NCBI GenBank assembly: GCA_050735975.1
Contig: JBOHVS010000309.1
Coordinates: 1 to 9,785, forward strand
Direction of reading: 5' to 3'
Length of the DNA stretch: 9,785 nucleotides
Origin: DATMBL01 sp050735975
GTDB lineage: Bacteria; Desulfobacterota; Binatia; UBA9968
Shown here: positions 1-5,438 of the stretch, piece by piece
Layout: every line of letters begins with the position of its first letter
Position numbering within the stretch: position 1 is the first letter of the stretch
Made by a program: the position numbers and the translations under genes
The notes under the pieces: generated by a model
What the model was told of the DNA's origin: nothing
Seen by the model: the letters and a program-made list of their open reading frames with translations, nothing else
Database searches by the model: none

Positions 1-507
1 GTCCATGTATTTGCGCTCGGCGAAGAAGCATTGAGTTATCCGCGAGCCGCCGTGGGTATCGCCAAGGAGAGTGGCGGAACATACACCCCCGTATCGAGAC
101 CGGCCGATGTCCTAACCGTTTTGGAGATTATCTCCGTGGTGGGCGTGGTGCACGTGCAGGTGTTCAATGAAACGACGGGTCAGAAGGCGGCCGTCTCACG
201 TTTAGCAGCCGATGGATTTTTCTCTTCCGCAGTTCCGGTTGCGCCCGGCGCCAATCGCATTCAAGTAGTCGCAAGAGCCAGCGACGGCTCCGTCGGACGG
301 GACACCGTAACGATTAATTATCGACCTGGAGGGCAGCGTTCTCTAGATCTTGAAGTCTTCCTGGAACGGGAGAGGAGCTTACAACTCGAGGTCCAAAGAT
401 TAGGAAAAACTGAGGAGCAGATTCAAAGAGACGTCGGCGGCGATCGGGACAGCAGTCTGAAACGCTCCACGCAGTCGCCGCCTGCGACCGAAGGCCCGGC
501 ACGGTAG
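1..507 (+). CDS. VWA-domain protein with Ig-like domain, C-terminal part (5' truncated)
   Basis: The reading frame is open from base 1, so the gene begins outside the window and 168 C-terminal residues are visible. A TTG at 31 is not the real start, because the preceding codons already read as protein (VHVFALGEEAL). The first ~45 visible residues look like the end of a von Willebrand factor A domain: a beta strand with FALG, then an IAKESGGTY helix-turn typical of the last VWA segment, then a helix (PADVLTVLEII). Residues ~50-105 look like a bacterial Ig-like beta-sandwich (VQVFNETTG, PVAPGANRIQVVA, DTVTINY). The last ~60 residues are charged and probably helical (LEVFLERERSLQLEVQRL), ending in a disordered tail. 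The likely role is an extracytoplasmic binding or adhesion-type protein. The partner is unknown. It converges on the ExbD gene, so it is not part of that operon. Family confidence rests on the pattern only, because the MIDAS motif is outside the window. Confidence 0.7.
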   Translation, partial: VHVFALGEEALSYPRAAVGIAKESGGTYTPVSRPADVLTVLEIISVVGVVHVQVFNETTGQKAAVSRLAADGFFSSAVPVAPGANRIQVVARASDGSVGRDTVTINYRPGGQRSLDLEVFLERERSLQLEVQRLGKTEEQIQRDVGGDRDSSLKRSTQSPPATEGPAR

Positions 508-539
508 GCACGAAGGAAAGCATGGACCCCTCATCCTAG

Positions 540-560
540 CCTTCTCCCCAAGGGAGAAGG
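540..560. repeat. Perfect 9-bp inverted repeat, possible dispersed intergenic element
   Basis: CCTTCTCCC and GGGAGAAGG form a perfect 9-bp stem around a 3-nt CAA loop in the gap between two convergent genes. No T-run follows on either strand, so it is not a standard Rho-independent terminator. The surrounding CCCCTCATCCTAGCC text resembles a hairpin sequence I recall as scattered between genes in many proteobacterial and related genomes. That identity is recollection, not a search result. It could stabilise 3' ends of the flanking transcripts. Confidence 0.5.
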
Positions 561-601
561 AACAAAGCCATGATCCGTACATAAGCTCGCAACTTTCGAA
601 A

Positions 602-630
602 ACCCTAGCGGATCAGGGTCTTTTTGTTTT
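602..630. terminator. Weak bidirectional hairpin between convergent genes
   Basis: ACCCT (602-606) and AGGGT (615-619) form a 5-bp stem with an 8-nt loop. On the + strand it is followed by CTTTTTGTTTT, which could end transcription of the VWA gene. On the minus strand the stem is followed by TTTC and overlaps the ExbD stop codon (613-615). The stem is short, so this is only a possible terminator. Confidence 0.3.
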
Positions 631-1041
631 CTGTTCCGCCTCCGCGGCTATGGCGATTTCCGAAGCCCCAGCCTTCTTGGCGATCGAGATTACCCTCACC
701 GCTTCCCCGAGCAGCACGTCTTTGTCGCCTCTAAGAATGACGATTTTATCGCGGCTTTGCTCTAGTGTTTCACTAAGCACGGCTTCCAGATTTGCCGCGC
801 TGACTTTTTTCTGATTGATGAATATTTCCTGCTTCGGCGTGATCGTGATCGTGGTGCCCCTCGGCTCAGTCTGGGTCGTGGCTGCTTTGGGGAGGTTTAC
901 CTTACCGCCCGATTCTATCATCGCCGAACTGGTAATCATGAAGATGATCAGCAAAACCAGAAAGATATCCGTCAGCGGTGTGATATTGATCTCCGAAAGA
1001 ATTCCGGAGTCGTCGTCGCCGTTCATAGGAGACATGGCCAT
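613..1041 (-). CDS. exbD: ExbD/TolR-family biopolymer transport protein
   Basis: This 142-residue protein is the usual length for ExbD/TolR. It has a short acidic cytoplasmic N-terminus (residues 1-16), one membrane helix (~20-41), and a periplasmic domain rich in beta/alpha segments (~50-135). The family signature is clear: INITPLTDIFLVLLIIFMI, with Asp25 at the start of the helix where the essential proton-carrying Asp of this family sits. With ExbB it would form the proton-driven motor that energises TonB at the inner membrane. The start at 1041 is preceded by GAGG with 8-nt spacing. The gene begins 10 nt after the ExbB stop codon, so translation is probably coupled. It is the last gene of the minus-strand operon. 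TolR is the alternative, but the adjacent TonB-like gene favours ExbD. The paralogue assignment remains an inference. Confidence 0.9.
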   Translation of the reverse strand: MAMSPMNGDDDSGILSEINITPLTDIFLVLLIIFMITSSAMIESGGKVNLPKAATTQTEPRGTTITITPKQEIFINQKKVSAANLEAVLSETLEQSRDKIVILRGDKDVLLGEAVRVISIAKKAGASEIAIAAEAEQKTKRP

Positions 1042-1049
1042 ATGATTTT

Positions 1050-1053
1050 CCTC
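1050..1053 (-). promoter_or_regulatory. Ribosome binding site of exbD overlapping the exbB stop codon
   Basis: The GAGG core lies 8 nt before the exbD ATG and shares two bases with the exbB TGA (1052-1054). This suggests translational coupling, which would fix the ratio of the two subunits. Confidence 0.6.
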
Positions 1054-1675
1054 AGTGGCTCAGATTCTGGAGTGTCTTCGAGACCTGGATCCGAAATAGA
1101 CCGTTTAAGTTAGCGATCCGGGTTTGGAAGTAGTTGTAGAATATAAGCGCGATAATGGCGACACCCAAACCCAGCGCGGTCGCCACGAGCGCTTCCGATA
1201 TGCCCGCCGCAACCACGGCAAATCCGCCTGTTCCCTGGATCGCCATTTCTTCGAAAGACTTGATGATGCCCACGACCGTCCCCAGCAGCCCAATAAAAGG
1301 GGCGCTACTGGCTACCGTTCCCAGGATCCAAAGATGTTTCCTCAGTTTCTGATTCTCTTCAAACATCGCTTCACCGGCAAAAGCGCCGGCGGATTCCTTC
1401 CCGTGATCCTTTTCGGTCTCAATGACTCGCATGAGAATTCTGCCGGCCGGACAGTGGGAGTTCTGCTTGCAAATGGCAATCGCTAGATCTCTTTCTCCCT
1501 TCTTGACCGGGTCCGAGATCGAATCGGTGATTCTTACCGTCGTTGATCCTATGTTGCGAAGGAACCATAAACGCTCCAAAACCACTGCTACACTGACTAT
1601 AGACATAATGATCAGGGGATAAGTCGCGAGCGCGCCCCGATGAATGATCTGGATAAGGTCCAAGTGTTCTTGCAT
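1052..1675 (-). CDS. exbB: ExbB/TolQ/MotA-family proton channel protein
   Basis: This 207-residue inner membrane protein has three predicted membrane helices at ~17-38, ~113-140 and ~152-182, with a cytoplasmic loop (~40-110) between the first and second. That is the ExbB/TolQ layout. Family motifs are present in helix 2 (APFIGLLGTVVGIIKSF) and helix 3 (GISEALVATALGLGVAIIAL). They include the conserved Thr133 and Thr166 and the small-residue packing that lines the channel in this family. The protein should assemble as a pentamer around ExbD and pass protons to drive TonB motion. The ATG at 1675 has AAGGA 7 nt upstream. The gene lies 93 nt downstream of the TonB-like gene and 10 nt upstream of exbD. 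TolQ is the alternative name; the neighbouring TonB favours ExbB. Confidence 0.9.
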   Translation of the reverse strand: MQEHLDLIQIIHRGALATYPLIIMSIVSVAVVLERLWFLRNIGSTTVRITDSISDPVKKGERDLAIAICKQNSHCPAGRILMRVIETEKDHGKESAGAFAGEAMFEENQKLRKHLWILGTVASSAPFIGLLGTVVGIIKSFEEMAIQGTGGFAVVAAGISEALVATALGLGVAIIALIFYNYFQTRIANLNGLFRIQVSKTLQNLSH

Positions 1676-1682
1676 ACAAAAT

Positions 1683-1687
1683 TCCTT
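1683..1687 (-). promoter_or_regulatory. Ribosome binding site of exbB
   Basis: AAGGA lies 7 nt before the ATG at 1675 and decides this start. The 93-nt gap holding it is AT-rich and contains the 10-bp palindrome GAATTAATTC (1720-1729). A weak TTGAAT-16 nt-TAATCT pair there could be an internal promoter, but I would not call it. Confidence 0.55.
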
Positions 1688-1768
1688 TTCGGACTCTTTG
1701 CGAAGATTACGCGAATCGAGAATTAATTCAATAAATAAGGAGCGGGTTCTCGGATGGAAGCGCGAACA

Positions 1769-2773
1769 CTAGCTTTTAACGCGATTGCCGACGGTAAAGC
1801 GGATGATTAATGGATCGCCGGCGATGTCTTTAATGCTTTCCGGCAATGGCGGGAAAGGGGAAGCTTTTTTCATTGCCTCAATCGCGCTTGTATTGAGCCT
1901 CGCGTCGGTCGAATCGACAACCTCCGCTTGCAGGAGTTTTCCCGCGCGATCCACGGTAAACCTGACTCTAAGATTATGGAGCCCGGTTACTTTATCAGGA
2001 TATCTCCAGACCGATCTGACCCTTCTCTCTATCTGCTTGAAGTACTGCTCGTAATCCCCGCTCGCGGCTCCCTTGAGCCCTGTGTAGCTTCCACCACCCG
2101 TTCCGCTGCCGCTGCCCCTCCCGGCGATCCCGGTTCCAGTTTTGCCGCCGCCGGGAACTCCGTAAGGGCCGGCGTTGCTGCCACTCCCCTTCAGAGCCCC
2201 GGGAATTTGGGTTCCCGCCTTGAGAGCGCGTATATCGGCCACGTCACCAGCCGGCTCCACGACCGCCTGAGTTTTTTGATTGACTTCAATATGAACGCTT
2301 GCCGGCAAACTGCCGGAGGATTGCCGGGTGGGAAGTTGCACTAAAGAGTCTGGCGAAGTTTCACTCACGGAAAGCGGTTCGGGACGAGCAGTATCGGCCA
2401 GAGTCTTGGGTCCGGGAAGCGCTGGCGGTGTTGAAGACGCGGCCTCGTTTGTCGGAGCAGAGGCTTCCACGGCGCTTTTATCGAGCTTGCCTACTTGCTG
2501 TCGCGGCGGCACGGGGCTGCCGAGCTTCGGCATCGATCGCGGCCCGCCCGGGCCTCGGCTCGGTCCTATGCTTTTGTCCGGCGAACCGCCGCCTCCAAGT
2601 TCCAACAGTTGAATAGGGATGGGTGCATTGATCTCTCTCGGCGCAATCGGTTTGAGAGCCAGCACCAAATAAAGGGCCAGCAAATGAATGGCGAGTGAGG
2701 GGAATAAAAAAGGGCTTCTCAGGAGGGATAGAAGCCCGATATCTCCCAAACCTTCGGACAATTCCCTGGTCAT
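1769..2773 (-). CDS. tonB: TonB-family energy transducer
   Basis: This 334-residue protein has the TonB layout. A cytoplasmic N-terminus is followed by one membrane helix (~22-41). A long Pro/Ser/Gly-rich periplasmic linker (~42-236) ends in a very Gly-rich stretch (~192-236). The C-terminal TonB domain covers ~240-330. Ser26 and His30 in the helix reproduce the SxxxH spacing that couples TonB to ExbB/ExbD. The C-terminal domain shows VWRYPDKVTG, VRFTVDRAGKL and AIEAMKKASPFPPLP, all typical of the TonB_C fold. The linker lacks the Glu-Pro/Lys-Pro repeats of enterobacterial TonB and uses a Gly-rich spacer instead. The start lies 2 nt after the stop of the upstream lipoprotein gene, without a good ribosome site, so coupled translation is likely. 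No TonB-dependent receptor gene is in view. A TolA-like role is possible. Confidence 0.85.
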   Translation of the reverse strand: MTRELSEGLGDIGLLSLLRSPFLFPSLAIHLLALYLVLALKPIAPREINAPIPIQLLELGGGGSPDKSIGPSRGPGGPRSMPKLGSPVPPRQQVGKLDKSAVEASAPTNEAASSTPPALPGPKTLADTARPEPLSVSETSPDSLVQLPTRQSSGSLPASVHIEVNQKTQAVVEPAGDVADIRALKAGTQIPGALKGSGSNAGPYGVPGGGKTGTGIAGRGSGSGTGGGSYTGLKGAASGDYEQYFKQIERRVRSVWRYPDKVTGLHNLRVRFTVDRAGKLLQAEVVDSTDARLNTSAIEAMKKASPFPPLPESIKDIAGDPLIIRFTVGNRVKS

Positions 2774-2775
2774 TG

Positions 2776-3948
2776 CTAGTCCGAAGCGGCGATCTTCTGG
2801 GTGTCGACTGCGGAGGACGGCACCTGGTCCTGCTTGGCGAAGAGCTCCAATCCGATAGCACTCACATCCCGGCGCACCAGCTGGCCTTGTTCATAGTGGG
2901 ACCAGAGATCGATGGCCCCATCACCGTTCAAATCTCTTTCCTCCCGCAGAATGATCTCTCCGTCTTTTGTCGTATCGTAATAAATCCAGAGGTCGGTTTT
3001 ACCGCGTCCGTTTGCGGCTTTTTCTACTCTTGCGAGCCGGCCTTGTTCGTAGAACGCACGATAATTGATCTGCCCTGTGCCGGACTCGTCGCGCTCTTCG
3101 CGCGCGATCCTGTCATTTTCGTAGTAGTACGCGATGTCAGGTCTTCCTAGCCCTTTGGAATCAACTTCCCGCCGCACGACTATGCCGTCTTTGAAATGCG
3201 TCCAAGTGTCGACGCGCCCGTCCGCTTTACTGGCTTCTTCCTGGCGCACGATCTCTCCGGGTCTCGCCGGGTCGTAGTAGATCCAGAGATCCGGCACACC
3301 GTCGCCGTTGATGTCCCTTACTTCGACGTTTTTGAAAGGACTTGCCGGAACGGCCGTTGGTACATTCTTATGTAGAGCTACTTGAGTACCTGTCTGTGAT
3401 TGTTCGGCGGGTCGCGCCGCGGTTGGTGGTGTTTGCGAGCCGGCGGTATCGCCCTGCGGCATGGATTTTAAATCGGCTTGGGAGCCGCTGGACCCGGTGG
3501 GCGGAGCCGCCGCATTTGCCACCTGAGCTTCCAGTGCTCGTTGCCGTTCCAGCTCCTGCTCAATCGCGACTTCCAGTTGTCTGTCCTTCTGTTGCTCAAT
3601 TTGGATTTGGGAGTTGAGCTTGCCATAGTGGGCATCGGCCGTGAAAAGGCCGGCGATAAATCCGAGGACCAGACCGCCCCCAGCGCCGTAAGGTCCCCCT
3701 ATCGATCCGCCCATGGCCAATCCTTCCACGGCTTTGCTCCAGGCGTGTTGCCATCTTTGCGAGCCGCTGACTTGAGGATCAGGTTGTGGCGCCGGGGGTG
3801 CCGATTTGCCGGCCCCGCTTAGATTCGGGTTGTTGGGATTTGGATACGGATAGTGAGCTGAACCCGGCGGATACTGCACCGGAACTGGGTCGCAACCGGC
3901 AAGTGCGATAGCGAAGAGCGCCAGCGCTATTGGAAAACGGTTCCGCAT
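2776..3948 (-). CDS. Lipoprotein with glycine zipper, coiled coil and six 24-residue Asp/Asn-Gly repeats
   Basis: I do not recognise this 390-residue protein as a named family. It starts with a clear lipoprotein signal: a hydrophobic stretch, then lipobox LAGC with Cys19. Asp20 at +2 would be an inner membrane retention signal under enterobacterial Lol rules; whether this organism follows them is unknown. Next come a Pro/Asn-rich spacer (20-60), a glycine zipper (~78-102, e.g. GGSIGGPYGAGGG), a charged helical, probably coiled-coil segment (~110-145), a low-complexity linker (~146-205), and six repeats (212-362). Typical repeat pieces are DINGDGVPDLWIYYD and EQGQLVRR. The loops DxNGDGxxD look like calcium-binding loops. 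The same repeat fills the upstream gene product. The gene ends 2 nt before tonB, so a role tied to the TonB/ExbBD complex is inferred. The start at 3948 has only a weak AGG upstream. Confidence 0.75.
   Translation of the reverse strand: MRNRFPIALALFAIALAGCDPVPVQYPPGSAHYPYPNPNNPNLSGAGKSAPPAPQPDPQVSGSQRWQHAWSKAVEGLAMGGSIGGPYGAGGGLVLGFIAGLFTADAHYGKLNSQIQIEQQKDRQLEVAIEQELERQRALEAQVANAAAPPTGSSGSQADLKSMPQGDTAGSQTPPTAARPAEQSQTGTQVALHKNVPTAVPASPFKNVEVRDINGDGVPDLWIYYDPARPGEIVRQEEASKADGRVDTWTHFKDGIVVRREVDSKGLGRPDIAYYYENDRIAREERDESGTGQINYRAFYEQGRLARVEKAANGRGKTDLWIYYDTTKDGEIILREERDLNGDGAIDLWSHYEQGQLVRRDVSAIGLELFAKQDQVPSSAVDTQKIAASD
2863..3315 (-). repeat. Six tandem 24-28-residue protein repeats in the lipoprotein
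   Basis: This is the repeat block, residues 212-362. Loop starts are DINGDGVPD, ASKADGRVD, DSKGLGRPD, DESGTGQIN, AANGRGKTD and DLNGDGAID. Each is followed by an aromatic strand (e.g. LWIYYD, LWSHYE), a Gly turn and a polar strand (LVRRDV, IAREER). Units 1 and 5 are 3-4 residues longer because of an insert before the turn. A seventh, degenerate unit may follow (SAIGLE). Confidence 0.8.
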
Positions 3949-4024
3949 ATCGAACCTGGTTGAATCTTACTGTATTTCCTCTTCCGACACCATCCCATTT
4001 TGCCCTGCTCGCGGCGCCTCCCCA

Positions 4025-5275
4025 TCAGCTCGATTGAGAAGCTGTCATGCTCCGCAGTTCATCGTCAATCGATTGGAACGCCGGAGCCGGAGAGGGCGGT
4101 TCTGTATCCGGCACCTGATCCTGGCTCAACACCTGTCCATTTTTAAACAGATACCGGGCAGTAATCTTGCCCGTAAACCCTTGATCCTCAAGCTGTTCGA
4201 TCCGTTCCCCATTTTGAAAATTCACCCAAACGTCAGTCCGACGGTCTCGATTTGTGTCCGCTTCCTGGCGCGCGATTTGGCCTTGGTCATAGTAGATTCT
4301 TAAGTCGAGAAACCCATCGCCGTCGGTATCGCGTTCCTCTCGGTCCAGCTCATTATTTTTAAAATAGTAAACCGTATCCCACTTACCACTTCCTTTAGTG
4401 TCTCTCAACCGTTTGCTCAAGCGGCCATGAGAGAAGGTTTCGATCAGATCGATTCGACCCCGACCGTTTGTGTCTTCCTCCCGGCGGATCACTTCGTTGC
4501 CTTCGAAGTAGACGATCCTTCCTACCTTTCCGTTTCCACGTAGATCTTCTTCTTGTTTGACCAATCGACCGTCCTGATAATATCCCCATAAATCGGTTTT
4601 TCCGGTCTGTTTCCGGTCGAGTTCTTTTCTAACCAGCTGGCCCTTGTCGAAGTAGGAAACGCTATCGACCTTGCCGTCTGCATTGGTATCTTCATCGATT
4701 CGGCTGGTTTTCCCCTCTTTATAGTGCACAACGCGAGTTGATCTGCCGATTGCCTGCGGGTCTTCCTCGCTTCTCACGGGCTGGCCGTTCTGGTAGTAAA
4801 CCCATATGTCGGGCTTTCCTGAACGGTTTGTGTCCTGACCCTTTCTCTCGATTTTCCCTTCAAGGTTAAAAAACTGCCATACGTCGATCTGTCCATCGTT
4901 CCTGCTCGAGATCTCCTGGCGCTCGAGTTTCCCATTTTCGTAGTAAAAAAAGATATCCGCTTTGCCATCGAAATTGGCGTCTTCGTCTAAGTATTCGATC
5001 TGTCCCTGCCGGTTGTAATGCGTCCGGCGGTCCATTTTCCCGTCACCGTTGGTATCCCTTTCCTGGCGAGTGACATTACCGCTCTCATCGTAAAAGAAAC
5101 TCGCCACCGGCTGCTGGCTGTGCGCGGAGTGATACGGAACCAAAACACCGGAAAATAAGCCCAACAAGAAGCACCCGAGAAGCAGTGATTGCCGGCTTAA
5201 ACTGTTACGGGAAGCGCCGTTTAGAAAGGAGAAATTCTTAGAGCGGCAATGGCGCGCCAGCGGCCTTTGAAGCAT
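4025..5275 (-). CDS. Secreted protein of thirteen 24-25-residue Asp/Asn-Gly repeats
   Basis: This 416-residue protein is not a family I can name. It has a long N-region (~28 residues), a hydrophobic core (~31-48) and a plausible signal peptidase I site after AHS (residue 53), so it is probably exported. Residues 74-387 are thirteen units of 24 residues (units 1 and 3 have 25). Each unit has a loop like DTNGDGKMD, an aromatic strand (IWVYYQ), a Gly turn and a polar strand (LVRKEL). The design recalls MORN-type beta-hairpin repeats joined by EF-hand-like or FG-GAP-like calcium loops; that comparison is inference. The tail (388-416) is Pro/Ser-rich. The ATG at 5275 is preceded by GAGGG with 9-nt spacing, and I find no other in-frame ATG, GTG or TTG before the hydrophobic core. 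It is the first gene of the operon, 76 nt upstream of the lipoprotein gene that carries the same repeats. Confidence 0.75.
   Translation of the reverse strand: MLQRPLARHCRSKNFSFLNGASRNSLSRQSLLLGCFLLGLFSGVLVPYHSAHSQQPVASFFYDESGNVTRQERDTNGDGKMDRRTHYNRQGQIEYLDEDANFDGKADIFFYYENGKLERQEISSRNDGQIDVWQFFNLEGKIERKGQDTNRSGKPDIWVYYQNGQPVRSEEDPQAIGRSTRVVHYKEGKTSRIDEDTNADGKVDSVSYFDKGQLVRKELDRKQTGKTDLWGYYQDGRLVKQEEDLRGNGKVGRIVYFEGNEVIRREEDTNGRGRIDLIETFSHGRLSKRLRDTKGSGKWDTVYYFKNNELDREERDTDGDGFLDLRIYYDQGQIARQEADTNRDRRTDVWVNFQNGERIEQLEDQGFTGKITARYLFKNGQVLSQDQVPDTEPPSPAPAFQSIDDELRSMTASQSS
4115..5056 (-). repeat. Thirteen tandem 24-25-residue protein repeats
   Basis: The period is exact over 942 bases, with no internal spacers. 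The consensus by unit position is D1, N3, D5, G6, D9, W/aromatic 11, Y13, Y/F14, G17, hydrophobic 19-20, R21, E23. The full D-x-N/D-x-D-G-x-x-D loop survives in units 1, 2, 6 and 11. Gly6 is kept in all units but 12. The DNA copies have diverged, so these are old duplications rather than a recent slippage array. Confidence 0.85.
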
Positions 5276-5284
5276 CGGGTTTTG

Positions 5285-5324
5285 CCCTCGGGATTTTTCT
5301 ACGCTCCCGTCTTGGGGTTGTCAA
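5285..5324 (-). promoter_or_regulatory. Sigma70-like promoter and ribosome site of the repeat-protein/TonB operon
   Basis: On the minus strand a perfect -35 box TTGACA (5319-5324) is separated by 17 nt from TAGAAA (5296-5301), which matches 4 of 6 bases of TATAAT. The ribosome site GAGGG (5285-5289) follows closely, and the ATG is at 5275. The expected transcript start would leave a leader of only about 14-20 nt. This could drive all five downstream genes. Confidence 0.6.
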
Positions 5325-5438
5325 TCGAAGGGGCAGTCTTGAAAATGTCCTCGCGTCAAGTAAACCGTGTCGCACAACTAGGCCATGGCTTAGGCTCGTT
5401 CCCGCGCGCAAGTTCAGAATATTCATACCGCCGTTCAC

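Noticed and set aside
815..1045. Open frames opposite the exbD, exbB, tonB and repeat genes
   Set aside because: They lack family features and ribosome sites and are explained as shadows of the real genes.
4115..5056. Cohesin/dockerin or thrombospondin type 3 identity for the repeats
   Set aside because: Dockerin has two ~22-residue loop-helix segments, and TSP3 repeats lack the aromatic strands and Gly turn seen here. Only the acidic loop is shared.
5162..5182. Lipobox-like LLGC in the N-terminus of the 416-residue repeat protein
   Set aside because: The Cys lies in the middle of the hydrophobic core and is followed by more hydrophobic residues. A signal peptidase I site after AHS fits better.
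4025..5275. CRISPR-like array suggested by regular spacing on the DNA level
   Set aside because: The 72-bp period is a coding repeat in one long frame; the DNA copies differ and there are no identical repeats with unique spacers.
5339..5366. TTGAAA-16 nt-TAAACC as promoter of the + strand glycosyltransferase
   Set aside because: The -10 box matches only 3 of 6 bases and the spacing is short; such pairs arise often by chance.
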